Part shown: positions 21,051 through 30,336 of the stretch, in pieces
Position numbering within the stretch: the first letter of the stretch is position 1
Layout of the letters: each line of letters starts with the position of its first letter
DNA from: Sandaracinus sp964481145
Lineage (GTDB): Bacteria > Myxococcota_A > Polyangia > Polyangiales > Sandaracinaceae
Reading direction: 5' to 3'
Length of the DNA: 64,000 nt
NCBI GenBank assembly: GCA_964481145.1
Contig: CAYZTA010000008.1
Coordinates: 1 to 64,000 of the forward strand
Made by a program: the position numbers and the translations under genes
Notes under the pieces: generated by a model
The model's input: the letters and a program-made list of their open reading frames with translations, nothing else
Told to the model about the DNA's origin: nothing
Database searches by the model: none

Positions 21051-22250
21051 TCAAGCGGCCCTTCGGTTGCCGCGACCTTTCGTCAGATGCCGGACAGCTT
21101 CCCCGAGCCCACTCACGGTGAGCGGGAACATGTCGAACACCCTTCGTACGTATTCGATGGTGTTGCCGTGCCAATACTTCTCGGGCTCCGGATTGAGCCA
21201 GCAGCTTCGCTCGAAGTGCTCCTGCATCGCGGTGAGCCAACGAATGCCCTCCACCGCGTTCTCTTCACCGAGATCGAGGGAGCCTCCCGATTGCAAAAGC
21301 TCGTAGGGCGCCATCAGCGCGTCGCCCACCATGATGAGCTTGTAGTGTGGGCCACATTCCGCGAGGAGATCTCGAACTCTCTTGGGCTTCGTGAACTGCG
21401 GATCTTCGTAGAGGTGACCGTACACGCAGTTATGAAAATAGTAGTGGCGAAGCTCTTTGAAGTGGGTCGCTTTGCTCGCCGCAGTGAAGAGGCGAGAGCA
21501 TAGATGTGCGTAAGGATCCATCGAGCCGCCGACGTCCATGACGAGGAGAACGCGGACGTTGGGCCGGCGAGGAGGGCGCAGCACGACCTCGAGCTCGCCT
21601 GCGTTCTTTGCGGTCTCCCGGATGCTGCCTTCGACATCCAACTCGTTCTCGGCGCCCTCTCGCGCGAATGCCCTGAGCTTGCGTAGCGCGACTTGCATCT
21701 GTCGCACGTCCAGGGCGAGATCGTCTCGATATCCCTGCCATGCACGCTTTTCTGCGACTTGAACGGCGCGTCTTCCGCCGCCCTGGCCACCGACGCGAAT
21801 GCCCGCGCGATGCACTGCGCCCGAATGGCCAAAGGGTGAGGTGCCTCCTGTCCCGATCCATTTGTTTCCGCCATCGTGGCGTTCGGTCTGTTCGGAGAGA
21901 CGCTCTTCGAACATCTTTCTTAGCGTGTCGAGATCGTAATTCTCGAGCAGCGCTCGCTCTTCGTCGCTGAGCTCCGTCCGATGCGTTGCGGCGTGTTCGA
22001 GCCATTCGAAGAGCTCGTCACGAAGCGCCTTGCCAGCGAGCTCGGCGCCTCGAAAGTGGTGCGCGAACGCTTGATCGAACGCGTCGTAATGCGCTTCTGA
22101 GTGGATGAGGATCGAGCGCGCCACGTGATAGAAGCCGTCGAGCGACGAATCATGCAACCCCGTCTCGAGCGCGCGCGCGAGCACGATCGCTTCTTGCGCC
22201 CCCACGGGCACCTTCATTCGCCGCAGCTCGTACATAAACGGGATGAACAC
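21051..22250 (-). CDS. CoxE-like von Willebrand factor A domain protein
   Basis: 399 residues without TM. The N-terminal helical half (MYELRRMKVPVGAQEAI, then Glu/Arg-rich) and a glycine-rich linker (GGNKWIGTGGTSPFGHSG) precede a C-terminal VWA domain with MIDAS start DVGGSMDPY (Gly in place of the first Ser of DxSxS) and HNCVYGHLYEDP. This matches the CoxE/YehP-type VWA proteins that pair with MoxR ATPases. The moxR gene is two genes upstream (23840-24679), separated by a kinase gene. The pair probably works as a metal- or cofactor-insertion or remodelling chaperone, target unknown. Confidence 0.88.
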   Translation of the reverse strand: MFIPFMYELRRMKVPVGAQEAIVLARALETGLHDSSLDGFYHVARSILIHSEAHYDAFDQAFAHHFRGAELAGKALRDELFEWLEHAATHRTELSDEERALLENYDLDTLRKMFEERLSEQTERHDGGNKWIGTGGTSPFGHSGAVHRAGIRVGGQGGGRRAVQVAEKRAWQGYRDDLALDVRQMQVALRKLRAFAREGAENELDVEGSIRETAKNAGELEVVLRPPRRPNVRVLLVMDVGGSMDPYAHLCSRLFTAASKATHFKELRHYYFHNCVYGHLYEDPQFTKPKRVRDLLAECGPHYKLIMVGDALMAPYELLQSGGSLDLGEENAVEGIRWLTAMQEHFERSCWLNPEPEKYWHGNTIEYVRRVFDMFPLTVSGLGEAVRHLTKGRGNRRAA

Positions 22251-22259
22251 CGGCGTAGT

Positions 22260-23816
22260 CTACGGCTTTTTCGTCCATCGGCACTCGATGGCGGCGCGGA
22301 TGGCGTGCTGCAACGTCTCGGAGTCACATGGCTTTTGAAGTACTTGGACAGCACCGGCAGTTTCGAGACGTCGCCGTCGTACGTCGTCGCAAAGCCCGCT
22401 GAGAATCACGATGGGGAGCTCAGGATCGATCACGTGAATGGCTCGGGTGGCACGTTCTCCATCGAGCTCGGGCATGTCGAGATCCATGAGGAGCACAGAG
22501 ATCTCTGCCGCGTGACGACGCGCCATGTCCACGGCAGAAAGGCCATCCGCAGCCTCGATGACGCGAAGCCCTGCGCGCTCGAGTAGGCGACGCATCGTGC
22601 GGCGAACCATCGGTTCGTCATCCACGACCAGGGCGAGCCCGGGCTGAGTCGCTTTGGGGAGCGGCGACTCGTGAGGGGTTCGAGTGTCCCTCCGGAAGCC
22701 CGCGCTGTCGGCGGCTGGAAGGAGAATCGTGAATGTCGTGCCGCGTCCGGGTTCGGTTTCGCATTCGATGGTGCCGCCGTGAGACGTGATCACGTCGAAC
22801 GCGATGGCCATCCCGAGACCCGTTCCTTTGTCGGGCGCCTTCGTGGTGAAAAAGGGCTCGAAGAGCCGAGCGCGTGTGTCGGCGTCCATTCCGATTCCCG
22901 TATCTTCGACGACGAGACGAACACGAGGACCCGTGTTGTCACCAGGACCGACCGGCACGAATTCTCCACGAATTCGTACGGTCCCACCGCTCGCCATGGC
23001 GTCACGCGCGTTGACGAGCAGATTCATCAGCACTTGATGCAAGCGCCCTCGATCTCCGCGCACGATGAATCCAGGAGGCATCGAGATCTCGACATGAACC
23101 GAGCGATCGAAGGTACGCCGTGCAAGCTCGACGGCGTCCATTGCGAGTTGGCCGAGATCCACCGCAACATGCTCTTGACCCCCTCGACGTGCGAACGCCA
23201 ATAGGCGTCCAGTAAGCTCTGCGCCGCGCCGTGTTGCTGCCCGGACATCGTCCATGCAGTCGCGCACATCGCCGTCGCTCAAAGGGAGATCTTTCGGGAG
23301 ACCTTCGAGATATTCGAGGGCAGCGAGAATCGCGCCGAAATAGTTGTTGAGATCATGCGCGATGCCGGCGCCGAGCCGGCCAAGCGCTTCGATTTTTTGC
23401 CGTTCGAGCAAACGCTCGTGCATCGGATCGATGTGCGCGAACAAAAGGACCGATTGGCCCACCACAAGACGATCTCCAAAACGAAGACGGTGGACATCGA
23501 AGCGATAACCATTGACGAACGTGCCATTGCGCGAACCGAGATCACGCGCGAGCCATCCAGCTTCGTCGCGGCTGATTGCGACATGTTCTCGAGATACGAG
23601 GTTGTCTTCGAGGAGGATGTCCGCCCCGCTACAACGTCCGATCAAAGCATGCGCGCCGAGCGTCCAGTGCCGTCCCGGCTGCGCTCCTTCGAGAAGAACG
23701 AGATGAGCCGTGGTTGCGCTATTGGACGACGCGACCGGCACCAGAGTGTTCGAGAGCGAAAGCTCTCCGGTCGACTCGGGAGCGCCACCCACCGCAGTGA
23801 TGCGCTCGTCACTCAT
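22260..23816 (-). CDS. FHA domain - histidine kinase - receiver hybrid
   Basis: 518-residue soluble protein. The FHA domain (about 45-125) carries GRCSGADILLEDNLVSREH and DLGSRNGTFVNG, the phosphothreonine-binding signature. The kinase core has an NtrB-like dimerisation motif (GIAHDLNNYFGAI, His 154), DTGIGMD and GTGLGMAIAFD; a C-terminal REC (from about 390) has VVDDEP and LMDLDMPELDG. FHA input links Ser/Thr phosphorylation to two-component signalling, which fits myxobacteria with many Ser/Thr kinases. It sits 23 bp after moxR and nine bp before the VWA gene, so it is co-transcribed with both. Confidence 0.93.
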   Translation of the reverse strand: MSDERITAVGGAPESTGELSLSNTLVPVASSNSATTAHLVLLEGAQPGRHWTLGAHALIGRCSGADILLEDNLVSREHVAISRDEAGWLARDLGSRNGTFVNGYRFDVHRLRFGDRLVVGQSVLLFAHIDPMHERLLERQKIEALGRLGAGIAHDLNNYFGAILAALEYLEGLPKDLPLSDGDVRDCMDDVRAATRRGAELTGRLLAFARRGGQEHVAVDLGQLAMDAVELARRTFDRSVHVEISMPPGFIVRGDRGRLHQVLMNLLVNARDAMASGGTVRIRGEFVPVGPGDNTGPRVRLVVEDTGIGMDADTRARLFEPFFTTKAPDKGTGLGMAIAFDVITSHGGTIECETEPGRGTTFTILLPAADSAGFRRDTRTPHESPLPKATQPGLALVVDDEPMVRRTMRRLLERAGLRVIEAADGLSAVDMARRHAAEISVLLMDLDMPELDGERATRAIHVIDPELPIVILSGLCDDVRRRRLETAGAVQVLQKPCDSETLQHAIRAAIECRWTKKP

Positions 23817-23839
23817 GGATTGAATGCCTCATGGACTGA

Positions 23840-24679
23840 TCATGAACGGAAGCGCCGGCCCCCAGCGAGTTGATCGGCAAACGTGATGAGGTCTTGTTCC
23901 TTTTTGAGCAGCGCTCCGAGGAACGGCAACTTCTCGGAGAGCTCGACCTTGTCCACTCCGGCCGCGCGTAGGATGGCGATCCAATCGACGAGCTCACTCG
24001 TGCTCGGCCGCTTCCGAAGGCGCTTCATATCGCGGATTTCATAAAATATTTTGAGTGATTGCTCCACCAACTCTCGATGGAGGTCGGGATGATGGACTTG
24101 GACGATCCGTCTCATCAGCTCGAGGTCAGGGAACTCGATGAAATGAAATATGCAACGTCGCAAAAATGCGTCTGGCAATTCTTTTTCGTTGTTGCTCGTG
24201 AGGATGACGACCGGCCGCTTGACGGCGACGACTTCTTCGTCCGTTTCGTTCACACGGAACCGCATCCGATCGAGCTCGTGGAGCAGATCGTTGGGGAACT
24301 CGATGTCGGCTTTGTCGATCTCGTCGATCAAGAGGACGACGCGCTCGGAAGATGCGAACGCTTGACCGAGCGGACCGAGCTTGATGTAACGCCGTATGTC
24401 TTTGACATCACCATCGCCAAACCGTGAGTCATAAAGACGTTGGACTGTGTCGTACACGTAGAGCCCGTCTTGTGCGCGCGTGGTGCTTTTGACGTTCCAC
24501 GTAAGGAGCCGAAGCCCGAGGGCTTCAGCGATGGCTTCGGCGAGGAGCGTCTTGCCCGTGCCAGGTTCGCCTTTGACCAAGAGCGGGCGTTCGAGCACGA
24601 GCGCGCAGTTGACCGCAGCTTCGAGGGCCTCGTGGGTGAGGTACTGGTGGGTCCCGTGAAAACGAAGGAAATCACTCAT
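23840..24679 (-). CDS. MoxR-family AAA+ ATPase
   Basis: 279 residues. Walker A GEPGTGKT (near residue 40), Walker B VLLIDEIDKAD, sensor-1 LTSNNEKELPDAFLRRC and a C-terminal lid (RLRKRPSTSELVDWI) are seen. The size and the FHGTHQYLT start are typical of the MoxR type that accompanies CoxE-like VWA proteins. By family knowledge these ATPases remodel or mature a client complex together with the VWA partner. First gene of the tight minus-strand operon reaching to 17868. Confidence 0.93.
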   Translation of the reverse strand: MSDFLRFHGTHQYLTHEALEAAVNCALVLERPLLVKGEPGTGKTLLAEAIAEALGLRLLTWNVKSTTRAQDGLYVYDTVQRLYDSRFGDGDVKDIRRYIKLGPLGQAFASSERVVLLIDEIDKADIEFPNDLLHELDRMRFRVNETDEEVVAVKRPVVILTSNNEKELPDAFLRRCIFHFIEFPDLELMRRIVQVHHPDLHRELVEQSLKIFYEIRDMKRLRKRPSTSELVDWIAILRAAGVDKVELSEKLPFLGALLKKEQDLITFADQLAGGRRFRS

Positions 24680-24739
24680 GTTTGTCGTGGCCAGCGTGAC
24701 CTCGGCCGGTGAATCGTGCCACCCGAGGATGACTCGATG

Positions 24740-26476
24740 TCACCCGCAACTTTCGAAGCTGTCGAACGCATCTTCTTCGAGATCCAAGGAATCGAGTCGA
24801 ATTCCGAGTTCACGGGCCAGCGCCCGAGCGCACGCGGTCGCGCGACCGCGGTTGACTCGAACATAGAGGGTATTGCTGGACGCTGCCGCACGCGCCAGGG
24901 AGATGTCGGTCGCGTGATCTTGGAATCCCGTTGCGCTCAACACCACACGATATTTCCCTCGGCTCATGGCATTGGTGATGGAGGCGATTCGTCGGGGTTC
25001 GGCGGTGGACCATTCGATCTGCCATCCGAGCGCCTTCTCGAGTCGCTCGCGGAGCATTGGGTCTTCACGGTTGCTGACGAAGAGCGCTTGAATGGATGGG
25101 AGTTGATCTCGGATCTTGGCGAAGATCATCTCGTCGTGAGTGAGACGTGGGACGACATCCGATTCGAAGAGCGCGGCACCCGAATCGCCGCGTGCGGCGT
25201 GTTCGGTGGGGCCGAGTGTGCCTGCCCCTGTGTCTTGCATGAGATATTGGAGCTGACGGAGGCGTCGGCGGAGGCGCCGCTCGTGGGTCGGAAGATCCGT
25301 TTCTCGTAAGCCAAGGACCAATGGCGCGACGGACGCGCCCGAAATGGTTCGAGTCTCTGCGAGACGAACGGCGAGGGTGGGCCCATCGACCGCATCGAAT
25401 ACGGTCGTGAGCCAGTCGAGGAGCTCCGGCACTTCGTCGGGTGGGGGGCTCAGCGCGATGAGGCGCGAGCGAGCGGCTTGGACTTGGGCGTCCCAACTCG
25501 GCCGGGGTATGAATGCGGGATCGAGCAACCGCGCGAGGCGCGCTCCGCCTTTGTTCTGTGCGGTGAGCCAACGCAATCGTCCGATGGCCGCTCCCCATCG
25601 CTCCGGATCCGGAGCGACGTGACGCGACCACCGCAATCGCGCGGCGGCTTCTTCGAGTTCGAGCTCTTCTCGTATTCCGAGATGGGCCATGGGAACGGGG
25701 CCGGGCGGCATGTCGATGGACCCGATCAATCGTTCGATGACTGCGATTGCGGCTGCGATTTCACGTCCGCCGAGTTGTGGCGGTGGCTCGAGCGCGCTCG
25801 TATCTCGCCAGCCATCATCGGACGGTGGTTCCGAAATCAATTGCTCGAGTCGAGCCTCTGCAGCCTCCGCAACTTCGAGCCATGACATGGCTTGCGGCAG
25901 ACCTTGCTCGCGGGTGGCGCGTTCGGGGGTCGCATCGAGTTGAAGTGCCCGGACGGACCCTGGCCACCATGTCTTACAGAGAGCGGTGAGCCGTCGCGCG
26001 ATGGTGCCTGTCGAATCGCATGCGGAACGATGACGCCTTGCTTCGTGCTCCAAGGTGCGTCCACGTGCGATCCATGCGAGCACGTGCAGCTTTTGAAGCA
26101 TTGGAGCCATCAACGCAGCTTCGGGAATTCCCGCTTCGACACGGGCAGCCACCAGCTCGAGGTCGGACAAAATCGAGCGTAGATCACGAAGCGCCGCGGC
26201 GTTCACATCGAGGGGGATCGACTCTCCCGTAGAGCCCCCGGCCACGATTCCATCGCGCGCCGCGCGTTCGATGAATGTTCGCGCGATCTTCGAAGGAGCA
26301 AGTTGAGCGAGCACCCGCTCGAGCGCAATCGCCTCATCGACCCCACTCCCTTCCCACCTTTCGTCATGGTTGGACACCACGCATTGCGTGCTTTCAGGTA
26401 GATGATGCCAGTCGATCGAATAACCAAACTGCAGGAGCATTCGAATGATGGGCAGGCTCTCGATTGGCTCGCTCAT
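24740..26476 (-). CDS. Unknown 578-aa protein with DUF2325-like C terminus
   Basis: Soluble and largely alpha-helical, rich in Ala/Arg/Glu/Leu. The last 110 residues (ALFVSNREDPMLRERLEKAL, then RGKYRVVLSATGFQDHATD and LYVRVNRGRATACARALAR) resemble the DUF2325 fold: a Rossmann-like strand, a D/H-containing loop and a final strand plus helix. The N-terminal 450 residues match nothing I know; an alternating pattern of helices with PP-containing turns is visible. It ends 60 bp upstream of moxR on the same strand, so it may lead that operon. Function unknown; the DUF2325 likeness is by eye and tentative. Confidence 0.72.
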   Translation of the reverse strand: MSEPIESLPIIRMLLQFGYSIDWHHLPESTQCVVSNHDERWEGSGVDEAIALERVLAQLAPSKIARTFIERAARDGIVAGGSTGESIPLDVNAAALRDLRSILSDLELVAARVEAGIPEAALMAPMLQKLHVLAWIARGRTLEHEARRHRSACDSTGTIARRLTALCKTWWPGSVRALQLDATPERATREQGLPQAMSWLEVAEAAEARLEQLISEPPSDDGWRDTSALEPPPQLGGREIAAAIAVIERLIGSIDMPPGPVPMAHLGIREELELEEAAARLRWSRHVAPDPERWGAAIGRLRWLTAQNKGGARLARLLDPAFIPRPSWDAQVQAARSRLIALSPPPDEVPELLDWLTTVFDAVDGPTLAVRLAETRTISGASVAPLVLGLRETDLPTHERRLRRRLRQLQYLMQDTGAGTLGPTEHAARGDSGAALFESDVVPRLTHDEMIFAKIRDQLPSIQALFVSNREDPMLRERLEKALGWQIEWSTAEPRRIASITNAMSRGKYRVVLSATGFQDHATDISLARAAASSNTLYVRVNRGRATACARALARELGIRLDSLDLEEDAFDSFESCG

Positions 26477-26736
26477 AGCCTCTGCTAACCCATTCGCGAG
26501 TCTCGTGGCAACAGCGTTGCAGTCTCAAAAGCGAGAGCAGGAGTGTGTGTACACTAGGACAATATGCCGAGTGAGGTTGGAATGATTGTCGCGTGAGCGT
26601 TTTCCCTTACGATTTTCTACAACGAGCCCCTTGGAATCGAAAAAAACGGACGGCTTCGCTGGATTGAAAGTACGTATCGAAAACACTCATCGTGTAAATC
26701 GAAGCGCCGGACTGATCGCGCACGAACCCCGAACGC

Positions 26737-29172
26737 TCATTCGCCGTAGGGGACCCAGATGTTTTTTACTTGGGTAGCTTCCCTCAACCAATCACGGCCT
26801 TCGGCCTGGCGTGCATCGAAGAAATCGAGTGCTCGATCATGAAGCATGAATGTGCGCTTCATGTTGCCCGCACTCGCCTTTTCGATTGCATACGTGAGCT
26901 CAGGATCTGTTCCGAAATACCAAATTCCGCCCACGTTGTCGTGTGCAGCGAGCACCGGCGCGAGCTCAGAATGGAGGCCGGTGACGATGTTCACGACGCC
27001 CGCCGGAACATCGCTCGTGTCGAGCACTTGATAAAAGTCGGTTGCGACCATGGGTGAGCGTTCGCTCGGAACGATGACAATGCGATTTCCCATCGCGATG
27101 CACGGCGCCATGGCGCTGACGAACCCCAAAAGAGGCGCGTCGTTTCCGCAGACGATTCCGATGATGCCGAGGGGCTCATTCATCGCGATGGTCACATTGC
27201 GATAAGGAGTGGCATGGACGAGGCCGTCGTATTTGTCGGCCCATGCGGCGTAAGTGAACAAGCGCTCGATCGCGAGTTTGACTTCGATCCCCGCACGTTT
27301 GGCGTCGGATGTCGTTTCTGCGAGTCGAGCCACGAACTCTCGCTCGCGAACCGCGAGGTTCTCAGCGATGTAATACAGAACTTGCGCGCGAAGATGCGCC
27401 GTCTGTCCCGCCCACGCGGATGCAGCACATGCGGCTTCGACCGCATTGCGCAAGTCTTTGCGGTTGCCGTGGCCGACATGGCCAAGGAGATGGTTTTTGG
27501 GGTCCACGACGGGCAACACATAACCTTGGTCGGGACGCGTTTGTTTGCCACCGATGTAGAGTTTGGGTGTGCGGTCGAGATCCGGCGTGCCATGGGACCC
27601 TCCATTGGATTTGAGAGAGAGTCCCGTCGCGGGGATGCTTTTGCGCTCGGCTTTGGGGAGTGACTTCGTTCGTGACTTGTTTGGCTTGTCGAGATGCCAG
27701 CGCGGTTTGACGTATTCGAAGAGACCTTCGCGGCCGCCTTCGCGACCAAAGCCGCTTTCTCGATAGCCGCCGAAGCCGCTCGCCGCATCGAATAGATTCG
27801 TGCAGTTGATCCAAATCGTGCCAGCTTTGATTTTGGGCGCGATTTCGAGTGCGAGATGAATGCTGTTGGACCAAACGCTTGCAGCGAGTCCATATCTCGT
27901 GTTGTTGGCGAGTTGAATGGCTTCTTCGGGCGTGCGAAACGTCATGAGGACGACGACAGGGCCGAAGATCTCTTCTTGCGCTGCGTTGGAAGCGGATTCG
28001 ACGTCACTCAATATCGTGGGTGGATAAAATGTGCCGTGGGACGGACAACTCCAACTCGGTTGCCACAAAGTGGCTCCGTCGCGGACGCCTTGTTCCACGA
28101 GTGACTCGATCCGCGCGAGTTGCTCTTTTGAAATGATGGCGCCTATGTCGATGCATTTGTCGAGCGAATCGCCGACTCGAAGGGTTTCCATCCGCGCACG
28201 CAATCGAGTGAGCAGCCGGGGGGCGATGTTTTCCTGTACAAGGATGCGTGATCCTGCGCAGCAGACTTCTCCTTGATTGAACCAGATGGCATCGACCACT
28301 CCTTCGACGGCACTGTCGAGATCGGCGTCATCGAAGATGATGAAAGGAGATTTGCCGCCCAGTTCGAGTGAGAGCTTTTTGCCCGTCCCGGCGGTTGCTT
28401 CTCGGATGTTGCGTCCCACCTCGGTCGAGCCGGTGAAGGCGATTTTGCCGATGTCGGGATGTCGAACGAGAGCCGCTCCCGTGCGTCCATCACCCGTCAC
28501 GAGGTTGATGACTCCTGGAGGGAGCCCGACTTCGTGACAGACTTCGGCGAATAGGAGCGCTGTGAGTGAGGTGAACTCTGCGGGTTTGAGGACCAATGTG
28601 TTGCCCATGGCGAGTGCGGGAGCGATTTTCCACGCCAACATGAGCAACGGGAAATTCCACGGGATGATTTGTCCCACGACGCCGATGGGGACGTAATCCG
28701 AGAGCTCCTTTTCCATGAGCTGCGCCCATCCTGCGTGGTGATAGAAATGTCGCGCGACGAGGGGAATATCGATGTCGCGCGATTCACGGATGGGTTTGCC
28801 ATTGTCGAGAGATTCGAGCACTGAAAAAAGTCGAGCGTGCTTTTGGATGTGGCGTGCAATCGCATAAAGATATCGAGCGCGAGCGTGTGCGCCGAGCTTT
28901 TGCCACTGTGTTTGTGCCTGGGAGGCCGCACGGACAGCATCGTTGATATCGGTGTCATCCGCCCGTGCGATGTGTCCGAGTTCAGCGTGCTTTCGCCCAG
29001 GCGCGGTGGCGGGAAACCACTCGTGACTATGTGGATCGCGAAATCGACCGTCGATATAGAGCCCAAAACGGTGCTCGTGTCGTTCGAGCCATTCGTATGC
29101 AGGAGCATCTGCTTCGGGAGCAGGGCCATATTCCATGGTTTCGAAGACTCTCTTGATCAGATTGCTATCCAT
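26737..29172 (-). CDS. Two-domain ALDH16-like aldehyde dehydrogenase
   Basis: 811 residues, about twice a normal aldehyde dehydrogenase. The N-terminal half is complete: VGQIIPWNFPLLMLAWKIAP, GSTEVGRN, the glutamate motif LELGGKSPF and the catalytic Cys in GEVCCAGSR (near residue 307). The C-terminal half (from about 520) repeats the fold start (LYIGGKQTRPDQGYVLPVVD, NEPLGIIGIVCGNDAPLLG) but stops before a catalytic Cys region, so it is non-catalytic. This matches the ALDH16 architecture. It lies 31 bp after deoC, a pairing that suggests oxidation of the acetaldehyde released by the aldolase (inference). Confidence 0.9.
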   Translation of the reverse strand: MDSNLIKRVFETMEYGPAPEADAPAYEWLERHEHRFGLYIDGRFRDPHSHEWFPATAPGRKHAELGHIARADDTDINDAVRAASQAQTQWQKLGAHARARYLYAIARHIQKHARLFSVLESLDNGKPIRESRDIDIPLVARHFYHHAGWAQLMEKELSDYVPIGVVGQIIPWNFPLLMLAWKIAPALAMGNTLVLKPAEFTSLTALLFAEVCHEVGLPPGVINLVTGDGRTGAALVRHPDIGKIAFTGSTEVGRNIREATAGTGKKLSLELGGKSPFIIFDDADLDSAVEGVVDAIWFNQGEVCCAGSRILVQENIAPRLLTRLRARMETLRVGDSLDKCIDIGAIISKEQLARIESLVEQGVRDGATLWQPSWSCPSHGTFYPPTILSDVESASNAAQEEIFGPVVVLMTFRTPEEAIQLANNTRYGLAASVWSNSIHLALEIAPKIKAGTIWINCTNLFDAASGFGGYRESGFGREGGREGLFEYVKPRWHLDKPNKSRTKSLPKAERKSIPATGLSLKSNGGSHGTPDLDRTPKLYIGGKQTRPDQGYVLPVVDPKNHLLGHVGHGNRKDLRNAVEAACAASAWAGQTAHLRAQVLYYIAENLAVREREFVARLAETTSDAKRAGIEVKLAIERLFTYAAWADKYDGLVHATPYRNVTIAMNEPLGIIGIVCGNDAPLLGFVSAMAPCIAMGNRIVIVPSERSPMVATDFYQVLDTSDVPAGVVNIVTGLHSELAPVLAAHDNVGGIWYFGTDPELTYAIEKASAGNMKRTFMLHDRALDFFDARQAEGRDWLREATQVKNIWVPYGE

Positions 29173-29203
29173 TTGTTTCGGTCTCGAATCGGAGAATTAG
29201 GCC

Positions 29204-30199
29204 TTAGGCCATGGGATGGCGGTATGCGGAGGAATAGCGGCCGGTGAGATGGAATTCGAGTTGACGTTCGATGTCGGTGAGAAGGGCACTCGCGCCGATT
29301 CGGAAGAGTTCGGGCTCGAGATAATCCCGTCCGAGCTCTTCTTTCATCAACATCATGTACTCGAGTGATTGTTTGGCAGTGCGGATTCCGCCAGCGGGCT
29401 TATAGCCGACGACGTGTCCTGTGCGCTCGCGATATTCACGAATGGCGCGCATCATGACGAGAGACACGGGAAGTGTCGCATTGATGGGTTCCTTGCCGGT
29501 CGAGGTCTTGATGAAATCGGCGCCTGCCATCATCGCGACCATCGACGCGCGGGCGACATTGCGCAGTGTGCCGAGCTCACCTGTCGCGAGAATGACCTTC
29601 ATATGCGCTTCGCCACAGGCGACGCGCATCGCACGAACTTCCTCGTAGAGAGATTGCCAGTCGCCCGTCAGGACGTCAGCACGGTGAATCACGACATCGA
29701 TTTCACGGGCGCCGTCCTCCACGCTTCGCTGAATTTCGGCGAGGCGCGTCTCGAGCGGAGTGAGCCCCGCAGGAAAGCCTGTGCTGACGGCGGCCACGGG
29801 AATGCCCGAGCCTTCGAGCGCGGCGACCGCTGTCTCGACCAGGCTGTGATACACGCAGACGGCCCCGGTCCGAATGGGAAGCTCCGAGACCCCATAGCCT
29901 GCGAGGATATCGGCGCGGACGGGCGCCTTGGCTTTCGCACAAAGGCGTTTGACGTTGCCTGGAGTGTCGTCGCCAGAGAGCGTCGTCAGATCGATGAGCG
30001 TGATGGCTTTGAGAAGCCAAGCGACCTGCCATTCTTTTTTGACGGTGCGCCTGCCGGCGAGGCTCTCACATCGACGTTCGATCGCGGTGCGATTGATCTC
30101 GATTTCATCGATCCAACCTCGGTGGAACGGAGCCCCCGGGTTCCGCTCGAATTGAGTGGTGAGCGAGGTCTTTGGCTTTTCACGCATTCCGTCGTCCAT
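29204..30199 (-). CDS. deoC: Deoxyribose-phosphate aldolase
   Basis: Class I aldolase splitting 2-deoxyribose-5-phosphate into glyceraldehyde-3-phosphate and acetaldehyde. The Schiff-base Lys lies in ADFIKTSTGK, the second active-site Lys in VVGYKPAGGIR, with IDLTTLSGDDT early and EIDVVIH in the middle. At 331 residues from ATG 30199 it is longer than the short bacterial DeoC (about 220-260) and belongs to the long type. The frame continues to a TTG at 30241 without a clear ribosome site. Divergent from the Bat operon; upstream of and probably co-transcribed with the ALDH16-like gene. Confidence 0.95.
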   Translation of the reverse strand: MDDGMREKPKTSLTTQFERNPGAPFHRGWIDEIEINRTAIERRCESLAGRRTVKKEWQVAWLLKAITLIDLTTLSGDDTPGNVKRLCAKAKAPVRADILAGYGVSELPIRTGAVCVYHSLVETAVAALEGSGIPVAAVSTGFPAGLTPLETRLAEIQRSVEDGAREIDVVIHRADVLTGDWQSLYEEVRAMRVACGEAHMKVILATGELGTLRNVARASMVAMMAGADFIKTSTGKEPINATLPVSLVMMRAIREYRERTGHVVGYKPAGGIRTAKQSLEYMMLMKEELGRDYLEPELFRIGASALLTDIERQLEFHLTGRYSSAYRHPMA

Positions 30200-30336
30200 A
30201 TCAGCGGACGCAGTGTCGCGCGAGGATATGGCTTCGAGCAAGCCGCTGCAGGTTCGAGAAAATCCTCGGGCGTGGGAAGATTCCGCTCGATTGCGTGTTG
30301 CAGGAGCCGCGAACTGCGTGCTAACCGCGAGGCTCC

